The position numbers and the translations under genes were made by a program. The notes under the pieces are model-generated. The model was not told the origin of the DNA. It made no database searches and saw only the letters and a list, made by a program, of their open reading frames with translations. Shown here in pieces: positions 1 through 6,673 of a stretch of 7,833 bases of DNA (positions are counted from its first letter, which is position 1; every line of letters starts with the position of its first letter). The stretch comes from Paenibacillus sp. UBA6285 (lineage in GTDB: Bacteria > Bacillota > Bacilli > Paenibacillales > Paenibacillaceae). The stretch lies in NCBI GenBank assembly GCA_002438345.1, contig DJUJ01000191.1:1-7833 (forward strand). The letters are read 5' to 3'.

Positions 1-3000
1 CCATGCTGACGGACGGTGTGTTCCGGGAGAGGTATATCGATTATTTGAACAGCGGTGTGGAAACCGGGTTAATGGAACATGGCTTCAACGCTTACTATCA
101 AGGTAATAATGCCGTTTATGATAGCGCCGTGAGCACAGACCCGGCCAATCGGATCCTCTATGACTGGCTGCATCAATATGTCAAAGGAACTTATACAGTC
201 AACAATGCGGCTCCGCCTGAAGTGGAAGTGCAGATGAACGGTGAGCCGTTTAAGGCAGGGGAAGTTCTAGCAGACTCCAAGAAAGTGAAATTTACATGGA
301 ACCTTAAAGATGTTGCCGATCCAAGTGTGATCAAAGTTTCTGCGATGTATGATGGAAAGCCTTACACGGTAGGGACGGAAATCACGTTAAAGAATATGCT
401 TGGCAAGCATGTGTTGGATGTTACCGTCACTTCGGGGAAATCGAAGAAAACATCGTTTACGTTCGAAGTGAAGACGGATGCCGCGACAATGATTGCGCTC
501 GTGGACATTTACGTCAATGACAAAAAAATGAATAACAACGATGCAACGGCCCTTAAAGTTTACCTCGATGCGATGAAACAGGCGGAAGGCGTCAACCCAG
601 CCGAATTCACGAAATCGCTGAAGAACTTCAATGCGAAGCTGGATCAACTGAAGCAGAACATTGCGGGCGATGCCTATACGATGTTGAAGGAAAGCGTCTA
701 TTACCTGGCAGGCAGTCTGGCTCAAGGCAAACCTGTTGAAGTATCGTCGATTGAAAATGGTGGTCCGAATTATATTCCATCCAACGCGGTGGACGGATTC
801 CAAGCGACACGCTGGGCGAGTCACTATGATGATGCGAACTGGTTCCTAGTCGACCTGGGTCAGCCTACGGCGATGGATACAGTTCGCATCAGTTGGGAAG
901 GTGCTCGCGCCGACACGTATAAGCTGCTCGTATCGGACGATAAGAAGATTTGGACCAATGTAATGCCGAATGACGGCATTATTAAAGCGCAGGATGGTAA
1001 AGAAACGGTTCAATTTAAGCCGGTTACGGCGAGATACATCAAATTCGAAGGCGTAAAGCGGGCGACATTCTACGGTTATTCCTTCTATGAGTTCGGTGTA
1101 TATTCGCTTTATAGTCAGCCGGCATCTCTGGAACGCAATCTTGCGCTAGGGCTTCCTTATAGCTGGTCGCAGGAGCCTGAGGCAGCGTATCCGGATGATC
1201 AGAAGGAACTGACAGATGGTAAATACGCTAAGTTGGATATTAAAGATCCGGCGTGGGTCGGACATCTGCGGAAGAAAACTCGTGAAGTCGTGTTTGATCT
1301 AGGTGATAAGAAATCGATCTCGAAGATCAAAGCGCATTTCCTGGAAAGCTGGCCAACCAACAATGTGCTCGTGCCGCTGACCGTCTCGATGTATGTCTCC
1401 GATGACAAAGTGAATTGGGGATTGCTTAAGGACAGCGCGACACAAGAACTCTGGCGAGATGGAACGTACGATGAGACCTATAAATGGGATGGCAGTAAGG
1501 ACGGTATCAAAGCCATCGGCCCAGATGCGAAGATCGCCCATGCTCGCTATGTGAAAGTGACATTCACAATGCATACGCGTGCAATGACCTTCGTGGATGA
1601 GATTGAAATCCTCGGTGAAGACGGCAAAGCTGCCGGAGCCGTAACTGTTCCAACGCAGACGCCGAAATTCTTGGCGGCAGGCGAAGCGACAGCGGATATC
1701 GAGCATCTTGGACTTTTGTATAACGGGCAATATGCGAATGACTTAGGCACCTGGACGAAAGAACGGATCATTCCGAACATTAGTTATGTCGATAAGGACG
1801 GCAAGATTAAGGATCGACTCTTCGACGGCGTCCTGTATCTTGGCATTAACTCTCCAAATCCAGGTCGTGATTTCGGCGGGCGGGCTTATCTGGAAGATTG
1901 GAAATGGTATCTGGATAAAACCTTTGCGGTAGGCGGCGATATGGATGCGTTAAACGCAGCGGCTAAGGAAGTATCCGATGCGCTGAACGAGTCTGGCGTG
2001 AAGGAAAAGGTTGTCCTCATGATTCCGGATCCAGGTGAATCGATCACTAATTTCGGAGCTATTGAACAAGGTGGAGAATCGCTGAACTTCAATGATTCCG
2101 TTGGCAAAGAGAAAGCCCTTGCGAACCGTGAAAAAGCAGTTCAATGGTGGCTGCAGCAAGTCAAATCGAGATGGGAAGCAAAAGGTTACGCTAACCTCGA
2201 GCTTGTAGGTATGTACTGGTTCGAAGAGCAAATCAGCACAAGCCAATCCGGACCGGATCTGATCCGTTCGGTGAGCAGCACCCTGCATGACATGCAAATT
2301 AGCGGCAAGGACCTGAAGTTCTTCTGGATTCCGCACTTCTTCGCTTATAAAGCGTTCATGTGGAAGGATGTCGGCTTCGATGCGGTGACGATCCAGCCGA
2401 ACTACTTCTTCGAGCCGACGGATATCGAGCGCTTGGAGGATTCTGCGAATCTGGCGAAGCAGTATGGCATGTCCAATGAACTCGAGTTCGATGATCGGAT
2501 GCTGACGGACGGCGTGTTCCGCGAGCGGTATATCGATTACTTGAACAGCGGTGCGAAGACAGGGCTCATGAAGGATGGCTTCAAATCGTATTACCAAGGC
2601 AACAATGCAGTCTATAACACCGCGGTAAGTAAAGATCCAGCGACGCGCGTTCTTTACGACTGGCTGTATCAATTTGTTAAAGGAACGTATCAGGTCAACG
2701 AGGCTCCGCCTTCCGAGGTAGACGTGCAGATGAACGGCAAGCCGTTCCAGAGCGAGATGAAACTGTCGGATTCAGAATCCGTATCCTTTACATGGAAGCT
2801 TAGAACGGATGATGGTCTGACGAAAGTGACGGCGACGTATGACGGCAAGCCTTATACAGCGGGTACCGTTATTCCGCTTGCAGGCAAGCTTGGCAAGCAT
2901 GAGCTTAACATTACCGTTACGGCGGGGCGTATGGTGACAAAGTCATATGTTATCGAAGCAACGACGAATGCATCTGGTATGAAAGCGTTAGTCGACCGCT

Positions 3001-3929
3001 TCGAAAAAGCGAAGCAATTTACGAATTCTGCAACGGTGCGTTCTTTGAACAACTATTTGGAAATGATGAAGCGCTATGAAGGGAAAGATGCAGCGCAAGT
3101 CACCAAGTATCTCCAAGGCTTTAACGCAAAGCTGGATGAATTCAAGAAGGCGGGTACGATAAAAGATGAGGCGTACAATACGCTGAAGGAAAGCGTCTAT
3201 TACCTAATAGGCAATTTGGCGCAGAATAAAACGGTAGAAGCTTCGTCGACCGAAGGCAATAATGCGAATTATGCACCGGCTAAAGCCGTCGATGGTTTCC
3301 CTGCTACAAGATGGGCGAGCGAATACGTGGACAATACTTGGTTCCTGGTCGATCTCGATGAAATGAAGGAAATGGATACGGTTCGAATCGATTGGGAATA
3401 TGCTCGTGCCGATAAATACAAACTTCTTGTGTCGAACGATAAGCAGAACTGGATCAATGTCATGCCAAATGACGGAATTATTACCGCGCATGATGGCAAA
3501 GAAACGATTCAGTTCAGCCCGGTCAAGGCAAGATACATGAAGTTACAAGGCATAAAAAGAGCAACCGATTACGGATATTCCATCTACGAGTTTGGTGTCT
3601 ATAACCTCTCGGGCGCTGTAGACGTGAAGGGCATTGAGGGCATACAAGTAAAGGTTGACGAGGAAGCGAAAAAAGTAACGATTGATGGATTGCTGATGAA
3701 TGGCGTCCTTACAAATGTGAAGTTGAAGGTGCTTGATTCGAAAGGCAAGGTTCATCTCGAAGATGAGACGAAGAGTACAGTCGCGGGAAGCTTCCAATTC
3801 ACATTCAAACTTACGGGTAATTTAAAGGGAACCAATGAGGCGTATCTATCAACTGGCTATATGAGCGAGCCTGTAAAAGTGACCTTTGAATACTCAAAAG
3901 AAAACCCGGGTAAAGGTCACGATAAGTAA
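1..3929 (+). CDS. Large modular extracellular DUF4855/discoidin protein, 5'-partial
   Basis: This is the C-terminal 1308 residues of a longer protein. The first in-frame ATG (nt 3) is not a real start: it aligns with residue 833, deep inside a DUF4855 domain, and no ribosome binding site can precede it. Order seen: DUF4855 tail (1-67), beta-sandwich (70-156), charged helical FIVAR-like segment (160-236), F5/8 type C discoidin domain (240-368, with TRWAS and WFLVDL), a second discoidin-like domain (378-538), a complete DUF4855 (about 565-898, with IPDPGES and YWFEEQ as candidate active-site motifs), then sandwich, helical and discoidin domains again to 1200, and a different beta-rich end domain (1203-1308). 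Discoidin domains usually bind glycans, and DUF4855 is thought to be glycoside-hydrolase-like, so binding or breaking surface or plant polysaccharide is inferred; the substrate is unknown. The C-terminus is hydrophilic, with no LPXTG or SLH anchor. The signal peptide would be upstream. Confidence 0.88.
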   Translation, partial: MLTDGVFRERYIDYLNSGVETGLMEHGFNAYYQGNNAVYDSAVSTDPANRILYDWLHQYVKGTYTVNNAAPPEVEVQMNGEPFKAGEVLADSKKVKFTWNLKDVADPSVIKVSAMYDGKPYTVGTEITLKNMLGKHVLDVTVTSGKSKKTSFTFEVKTDAATMIALVDIYVNDKKMNNNDATALKVYLDAMKQAEGVNPAEFTKSLKNFNAKLDQLKQNIAGDAYTMLKESVYYLAGSLAQGKPVEVSSIENGGPNYIPSNAVDGFQATRWASHYDDANWFLVDLGQPTAMDTVRISWEGARADTYKLLVSDDKKIWTNVMPNDGIIKAQDGKETVQFKPVTARYIKFEGVKRATFYGYSFYEFGVYSLYSQPASLERNLALGLPYSWSQEPEAAYPDDQKELTDGKYAKLDIKDPAWVGHLRKKTREVVFDLGDKKSISKIKAHFLESWPTNNVLVPLTVSMYVSDDKVNWGLLKDSATQELWRDGTYDETYKWDGSKDGIKAIGPDAKIAHARYVKVTFTMHTRAMTFVDEIEILGEDGKAAGAVTVPTQTPKFLAAGEATADIEHLGLLYNGQYANDLGTWTKERIIPNISYVDKDGKIKDRLFDGVLYLGINSPNPGRDFGGRAYLEDWKWYLDKTFAVGGDMDALNAAAKEVSDALNESGVKEKVVLMIPDPGESITNFGAIEQGGESLNFNDSVGKEKALANREKAVQWWLQQVKSRWEAKGYANLELVGMYWFEEQISTSQSGPDLIRSVSSTLHDMQISGKDLKFFWIPHFFAYKAFMWKDVGFDAVTIQPNYFFEPTDIERLEDSANLAKQYGMSNELEFDDRMLTDGVFRERYIDYLNSGAKTGLMKDGFKSYYQGNNAVYNTAVSKDPATRVLYDWLYQFVKGTYQVNEAPPSEVDVQMNGKPFQSEMKLSDSESVSFTWKLRTDDGLTKVTATYDGKPYTAGTVIPLAGKLGKHELNITVTAGRMVTKSYVIEATTNASGMKALVDRFEKAKQFTNSATVRSLNNYLEMMKRYEGKDAAQVTKYLQGFNAKLDEFKKAGTIKDEAYNTLKESVYYLIGNLAQNKTVEASSTEGNNANYAPAKAVDGFPATRWASEYVDNTWFLVDLDEMKEMDTVRIDWEYARADKYKLLVSNDKQNWINVMPNDGIITAHDGKETIQFSPVKARYMKLQGIKRATDYGYSIYEFGVYNLSGAVDVKGIEGIQVKVDEEAKKVTIDGLLMNGVLTNVKLKVLDSKGKVHLEDETKSTVAGSFQFTFKLTGNLKGTNEAYLSTGYMSEPVKVTFEYSKENPGKGHDK
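3..1103 (+). repeat. Module repeat copy A (about 1.1 kb, coding)
   Basis: This stretch encodes the DUF4855 tail, sandwich, helical segment and discoidin domain. It is repeated at 2499-3602 with only small indels (the copies stay in step within one codon over 367 codons). DNA identity is high at the start (for example atgctgacggacgg in both) and lower later, so the duplication is old but still alignable. Copy A is cut at its left end by the window edge. Confidence 0.9.
2499..3602 (+). repeat. Module repeat copy B (about 1.1 kb, coding)
   Basis: Second copy of the module at 3-1103, offset by 832 codons. Shared landmarks include MLTDGVFRERYIDYLNSG, YQGNNAVY, VQMNG, ESVYYL, AVDGF.ATRWAS, MPNDGII and YEFGVY. 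After copy B the protein does not continue into the second discoidin-like domain seen after copy A, but into a unique C-terminal beta domain, so B is the last module. Confidence 0.9.
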
Positions 3930-4048
3930 TGGAGAAATAATCCATCCAAGCAGCAATACGACCCGCGCTGAAACTTCCTGTACCGGTTATCGAATTATCT
4001 GTCCGAGTAAGACTAATAACCGAAGTAAGAACGTTTGAGGCGTAACAT

Positions 4049-4099
4049 AACAAGCCGATTAGGTGCCAGACCACGGGGTCTATACCTAATCGGCTTGTT
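4049..4099 (+). terminator. Long perfect hairpin, probable terminator of the DUF4855 gene
   Basis: The arms 4049-4064 and 4084-4099 are exact 16-bp reverse complements (AACAAGCCGATTAGGT and its complement). The loop holds a second small stem, AGACC (4068-4072) with GGTCT (4077-4081). The right arm ends in TTGTTT, a weak T tract. It lies about 120 bp past the stop at 3929, in the right place to end that transcript. The short T run means it could instead act as an mRNA 3'-end stabiliser. The minus-strand side has no T run, so it is not obviously bidirectional. Confidence 0.6.
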
Positions 4100-4144
4100 T
4101 CTATGTACAGAGGTGATGACAAGACGGGATCTCTTCTTTCTTAA

Positions 4145-4273
4145 ACGGGGGAATCATCTGCGGGAACGATCTTCAAGGTCAATAAAAAATATACTGTAAT
4201 TGAAGATAATAAATTTGAAAAATTAAGAGGTTTTAAAAAGAAAATTAGTGATGAACCATTTGCCATAAGCTAA
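4145..4273 (+). pseudogene. Orphan C-terminal coding fragment, unrecognised
   Basis: A 42-codon open stretch follows an in-frame stop (TAA 4142-4144) and ends at TAA 4271-4273. It reads TGESSAGTIFKVNKKYTVIE, then continues through KFEKLRGFKKK to EPFAIS. It has no start codon or ribosome binding site. The lysine-rich, well-mixed composition looks like real protein, and it is AT-richer than the DUF4855 gene, so it may be the 3' end of a deleted gene. The family is not recognised. A chance open frame is a real alternative at this length. Confidence 0.25.
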
Positions 4274-4291
4274 ATTTTATAAATATTGTGG

Positions 4292-4319
4292 TTGTTAAAT
4301 GTATAGTCTAGAATATATT
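4292..4319 (+). promoter_or_regulatory. Weak sigma-A-like promoter candidate
   Basis: TTGTTA (4292-4297) is followed after 16 bp by TATATT (4314-4319). It lies about 85 bp before the ATG of the decayed frame at 4405 and may be that gene's old promoter. The region is AT-rich, so chance matches are likely. Confidence 0.2.
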
Positions 4320-4329
4320 ATCGAATGAC

Positions 4330-4353
4330 TTTCTTCTAACATTTCTTCTAACA
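4330..4353 (+). repeat. 12-bp tandem duplication
   Basis: Two exact adjacent copies of TTTCTTCTAACA (4330-4341 and 4342-4353), followed by the first two bases of a third. It lies in non-coding DNA just before the decayed frame. Replication slippage is the simplest origin. Confidence 0.85.
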
Positions 4354-4404
4354 TTGGTACTATTGCGATACCTCGATCACATCACAAAAATATAGGCTCA
4401 TCAG

Positions 4405-4772
4405 ATGAACTTCCCTTGTCCTGATTGGGTTTGTAGTCGATGATCCCGATATGTAGAGGAAGCAATCAAAAGACGTTTTCTAGATTCAGGTTCTAATGTC
4501 GTGGATTTTCGAATGCAGCTTGCCCGCTAAGTTGATCAGGGGATTTGGTATAGATCGGTATCTTCTGATTTGAGTGATAGGGACGGATTGGGGACGAAAG
4601 CCATCATTTCATGGTTAACAGCGACCAAACAGAACCATCCTCCAACGTAGAAGGCCCTTATAAGTCAAGGCTCTAGCAAGCCGTGGCTGATGCGAACAAA
4701 CTAACCAATGTTCCCGCATACAGTACATGTGGGATGCTGTTCACTTTAGATTGGAATGTAGATACCGAATGA
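4405..4772 (+). pseudogene. Decayed coding region, family unrecognised
   Basis: One frame reads like protein from the ATG at 4405 (MNFPCPDWVC) but is broken by TGA at 4441, TAA at 4528 and TAG at 4648. Segments between the stops include EEAIKRRFLDSG with VVDFRMQLAR (4456-4527), then VDQGIWYRSVSSDLSDRDGL, TKAIISWLTATKQ (4531-4647). A downstream segment in another frame, from about 4683 to the TGA at 4770, reads ADANKLTNVPAYSTCGMLFT then LDWNVDTE. Composition looks like real protein on both sides of the breaks, so I infer one gene of about 120 codons with at least three point stops and a frameshift near 4650-4685. There is no clear ribosome binding site before 4405, so the original start may differ. 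I do not recognise the family. The decayed frame ends 22 bp from the 3' end of the repressor gene. Confidence 0.5.
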
Positions 4773-4793
4773 GAAATTAGGATTCCCCTTTCT

Positions 4794-5042
4794 TCACTCA
4801 TTCTCCCCCAGCAGCTCCCCAACAGAAACCTCCAGCGCTTTAGCTATTGCCACCACCTCATAATCCTGCACAAGTCTATATTGACCTTCCAATCGCGATA
4901 AACTGGTTGGGCTGATATCTAAGCCGAAGGTTTGCAACCTGGCGAGGAAATCCTTTTGCTTCATACGCTTAGATTTTCGAATGGCTACAACTCGGGTTCC
5001 AATGATATTTTTGTCACCCGGGGGCTCTTTGCGATGCCTCAT
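4794..5042 (-). CDS. Small Cro/C1-type (XRE) helix-turn-helix regulator
   Basis: The 82-residue protein is almost entirely one HTH_3/XRE domain (about 13-77): GTRVVAIRKSKRMKQKDF forms helices 1-2, ISPTSLSRLEG is the recognition region, and VVAIAKALEVSVGELL is the closing helix pair. It has no added ligand-binding or protease-sensing domain, so it is a minimal DNA-binding repressor or activator. The start is supported by GAGGTGA on the minus strand (5056-5050), 7-8 bases before the ATG at 5042. It is divergent from the Spo0E-like gene, with about 150 bp between starts. The palindrome at 5057-5074 touches its ribosome binding site, which suggests self-repression. Its natural targets are probably its own promoter and the neighbouring gene; control of the downstream restriction operon is possible but not shown. 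No terminator is seen after its stop. Confidence 0.9.
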   Translation of the reverse strand: MRHRKEPPGDKNIIGTRVVAIRKSKRMKQKDFLARLQTFGLDISPTSLSRLEGQYRLVQDYEVVAIAKALEVSVGELLGENE

Positions 5043-5056
5043 TTTGGTGTCACCTC

Positions 5057-5074
5057 ACAATTTAACCAAATTGT
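5057..5074. promoter_or_regulatory. 18-bp palindrome, candidate repressor operator
   Basis: ACAATTT-aacc-AAATTGT: 7-bp perfect inverted arms around a 4-bp spacer. It begins directly next to the GAGGTGA ribosome binding site of the repressor gene, inside its 5' leader. The size and symmetry fit a dimeric XRE protein, so autoregulation is a reasonable inference. Confidence 0.45.
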
Positions 5075-5088
5075 ATGCGAGGTAAGCA

Positions 5089-5117
5089 TTGTTTTAATGC
5101 GGATATCGAATTAAAAT
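5089..5117 (+). promoter_or_regulatory. Candidate sigma-A promoter of the Spo0E-like gene
   Basis: TTGTTT (5089-5094), a 17-bp spacer, and TAAAAT (5112-5117, five of six consensus bases). Transcription would start near 5124, giving a leader of about 70 bases before the ATG at 5194. The -35 box overlaps the left arm of the inverted repeat at 5092-5143. Confidence 0.4.
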
Positions 5118-5143
5118 GAAATAAACCGATAAACGCATTAAAA
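5092..5143. repeat. 10-bp inverted repeat bracketing the promoter
   Basis: TTTTAATGCG (5092-5101) and its exact reverse complement CGCATTAAAA (5134-5143) are separated by 32 bp. Arm centres are 42 bp apart, close to four helical turns. The arms flank the candidate -10 box at 5112-5117. A further ATTAAAA copy lies at 5110-5116. This could be a paired operator; the AT-rich setting makes chance partly plausible. Confidence 0.4.
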
Positions 5144-5193
5144 TTCCCATACATCGTCTACAGATATAGCTTTTCCCGGAAGGTGGGGGTGCA

Positions 5194-5691
5194 ATGCAAC
5201 TTCTAATGCGCAAATATGAGGAGGAAAAGCGCAAGCTGAATGAACTCGGACAGCAATCACTGGAGCAGGGAATTCCGTTAAGAAGCAATGAAGCGGTTCA
5301 GGCCCAGAGTCGTAAGGTTGACGAACTCATTAATCGGATGTATCAAGAAAAAGGTGGACATACAGCGTCAATTCGTTTGAACTTTTGTCTTGGAGGAGAT
5401 GTGGTGGGCTTTCCGGCATGGTTTTTACAGACGATTCAAGGTCGATTGGATGAGGTGACCGCACAGATTGAACATCAATCCGAGCCTAGGCATGTTTTTG
5501 AAGAAGAGCGCAAAGCTTTTCAAGCGTTGTTTGACTCCATGGACATTGCACGTATGCCAGAGTTTGAGCACTGGGAGGATAAGCTTCAATCGAAGCAAGC
5601 TGTTCTTTATGAACGTCTATATCATCAAGGACTAAAGGATGGCATGCAGCTTGCAAATGCCTTTACTGCCCCTTCAGTTCTCTCGGACTAA
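5194..5691 (+). CDS. Spo0E-like aspartyl-phosphate phosphatase candidate with C-terminal extension
   Basis: This is a 165-residue protein. Residues 1-52 resemble the Spo0E family: a charged first helix (MRKYEEEKRKLNELG), a short turn, then SRKVDELINRMY (39-50), matching the SQxxDxLI signature with R in place of Q. Known Spo0E proteins remove phosphate from Spo0A~P and delay sporulation, but are usually only 50-90 residues. The remaining 110 residues are an extension: a hydrophobic patch (LGGDVVGFPAWFL, 66-78), charged helices, and an end helix YERLYHQGLKDGMQLANAF (139-157) of the kind found in small helical sporulation or sensing proteins. The start is supported by AAGGTGGGGG at 5180-5189. 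The gene is monocistronic, with a strong terminator at 5764-5790, and divergent from the XRE regulator, which probably controls it. The family call rests on a short motif, so an unrelated helical protein is possible. Confidence 0.6.
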   Translation: MQLLMRKYEEEKRKLNELGQQSLEQGIPLRSNEAVQAQSRKVDELINRMYQEKGGHTASIRLNFCLGGDVVGFPAWFLQTIQGRLDEVTAQIEHQSEPRHVFEEERKAFQALFDSMDIARMPEFEHWEDKLQSKQAVLYERLYHQGLKDGMQLANAFTAPSVLSD

Positions 5692-5763
5692 GACATGCCC
5701 TGTGGGTAGCTGAAAAGCACATAGGTATCGGAACCAAAGGGGATATACGCATATCTTATCTTC
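5692..5763 (+). other. Untranslated 3' segment with a small palindrome
   Basis: Between the Spo0E-like stop and its terminator lie about 70 bases without a credible reading frame. They contain GATAT-acgc-ATATC (5742-5755), a short inverted repeat. No RNA family is recognised. Confidence 0.3.
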
Positions 5764-5790
5764 GGACTGTCAATGCGACAGTCTTTTTTT
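5764..5790 (+). terminator. Rho-independent terminator after the Spo0E-like gene
   Basis: GACTGTC (5765-5771), a 5-base loop, GACAGTC (5777-5783), then seven T residues (5784-5790). A G-T pair can extend the stem by one. It separates the Spo0E-like gene from the NERD/McrB genes, so the latter need their own promoter. Confidence 0.9.
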
Positions 5791-5865
5791 CTTTATATAT
5801 ATTTGGGATTTTTGTTTTTTTTAGATGCTGTTCATCCAAAAAGAGGGCAGACCTCCATTCATGAT

Positions 5866-5894
5866 TTGAATAAAGGGATATCTTCCCATATTGT
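5866..5894 (+). promoter_or_regulatory. Candidate promoter of the NERD-McrB operon
   Basis: TTGAAT (5866-5871), a 17-bp spacer, then TATTGT (5889-5894; four of six consensus bases). It lies between the upstream terminator and the NERD start at 5941, where a promoter is needed. A second weak option is TTGTCG at 5891 with TAAATC at 5914. Confidence 0.3.
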
Positions 5895-5940
5895 CGAATA
5901 ACCATACATATTGTAAATCTAGATCAGAAGAGGTTTTGCT

Positions 5941-6627
5941 ATGTTTAAAGCGCTATTGTCTCTCTTTAAAAAATCCGGCACTAAGCCACCACAGGCAGTG
6001 CGTAAGGCACAAACTCCCAAGTCGAAACCGAAGGTTGCTTCCATACGAATTGGAGAGTTAGGTGAGCATAAAATCAATATTCAACTCGACCAGTTACCTA
6101 AGGAGTGTATATCGTTAAGCGATCTAATGCTCCCTAATCCCAAGTCTCGAACAGGTTACACCCAGATTGATCATATCGTTATTTCCCCGTATTGCTTATT
6201 TGTCATTGAGACGAAAAATTACAATGGAGAAATTAAAGGTGGGCGAACGGATCAACAATGGTCAGTGAGCAATCGTTACAAGATGTATAATCCGCTGAAG
6301 CAAAACTATGGACATATTAAGGCCATCGAGAGCCTGATACAAGGTATAGCTGCAGTGAAGTTCATTTCTATGGTTTCATTCACGATGAGATGTCGGTTCA
6401 GTATTGATCCGGAGCTTCGGAAGATTCATTCGGACGAACTGGTTGTCTATGATGTGGAACTAAGTGAGTTTATCTCTAGGAAGCTGATCAGTTTAAAAAC
6501 AGGAACTCCTGAACCTTCTATCTCTCCGGCGCAAATACAAACGATTTATGAGCATTTGCTTCAAGCCAATATAACCGATGCGGAGATTCGCAAGCTTCAT
6601 GTACAGAGAATAAAGGGGAAGAACTAG
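5941..6627 (+). CDS. NERD-domain nuclease-like protein
   Basis: This is a 228-residue protein. After a short hydrophobic start (FKALLSLFKK) and a basic proline-rich linker (11-32), residues 36-150 match the nuclease-related domain (NERD): RIGELGEHKI (36-45), TQIDHIVIS (74-82), FVIETKNYNGEIKGG (87-101), a tryptophan (W107), and NPLKQNYGHIKAIE (117-130). D77 and the E90-x-K92 pair form the PD-(D/E)XK-like core, so the catalytic residues look intact. Known NERD proteins are predicted DNA processing nucleases; some occur in phage defence loci. The tail (IRKLHVQRIKG) is also common in the family. The start is supported by AGAAGAGG (5926-5933), 7 bases before the ATG. It is followed 46 bp later, same strand and no terminator, by the McrB-like gene, so the two are probably co-transcribed and functionally linked. 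Its substrate in this pairing is unknown. Confidence 0.88.
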   Translation: MFKALLSLFKKSGTKPPQAVRKAQTPKSKPKVASIRIGELGEHKINIQLDQLPKECISLSDLMLPNPKSRTGYTQIDHIVISPYCLFVIETKNYNGEIKGGRTDQQWSVSNRYKMYNPLKQNYGHIKAIESLIQGIAAVKFISMVSFTMRCRFSIDPELRKIHSDELVVYDVELSEFISRKLISLKTGTPEPSISPAQIQTIYEHLLQANITDAEIRKLHVQRIKGKN

Positions 6628-6673
6628 AAATACCTGTGAGTTATCTATCATTGTACTAAGGGAGTTAACATAA

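Noticed and set aside
387..3797. Numerous minus-strand frames inside the DUF4855 gene, the longest at 1950-2672
   Set aside because: They lie opposite a strongly supported coding frame with domain matches, have low-complexity or cysteine/arginine-rich translations, and lack ribosome binding sites.
3941..4042. Open stretch after the DUF4855 stop reading IQAAIRPALKLPVPVIEL on the plus strand, and an overlapping minus-strand frame (3811-4122)
   Set aside because: Neither has a credible start or ribosome binding site, and the minus-strand frame runs into the coding strand of the large gene and across the hairpin. Chance frames are the simpler explanation.
4049..4099. The perfect 16-bp inverted repeat as a transposable-element end or a MITE
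   Set aside because: There is no flanking target duplication, the loop is only 19 bases, and its position after a stop codon fits a transcript end better.
4116..4199. Short frame from ATG 4116 encoding MTRRDLFFLKRG and a basic tail
   Set aside because: The AGAGG purine run is only two bases from the ATG, too close for a ribosome binding site. The product is 27 residues with no recognisable features.
5835..5856. Minus-strand hairpin with GAGG and CCTC arms followed by five T residues
   Set aside because: The stem is only four base pairs, and no minus-strand gene lies upstream of it, so a terminator function is unlikely.
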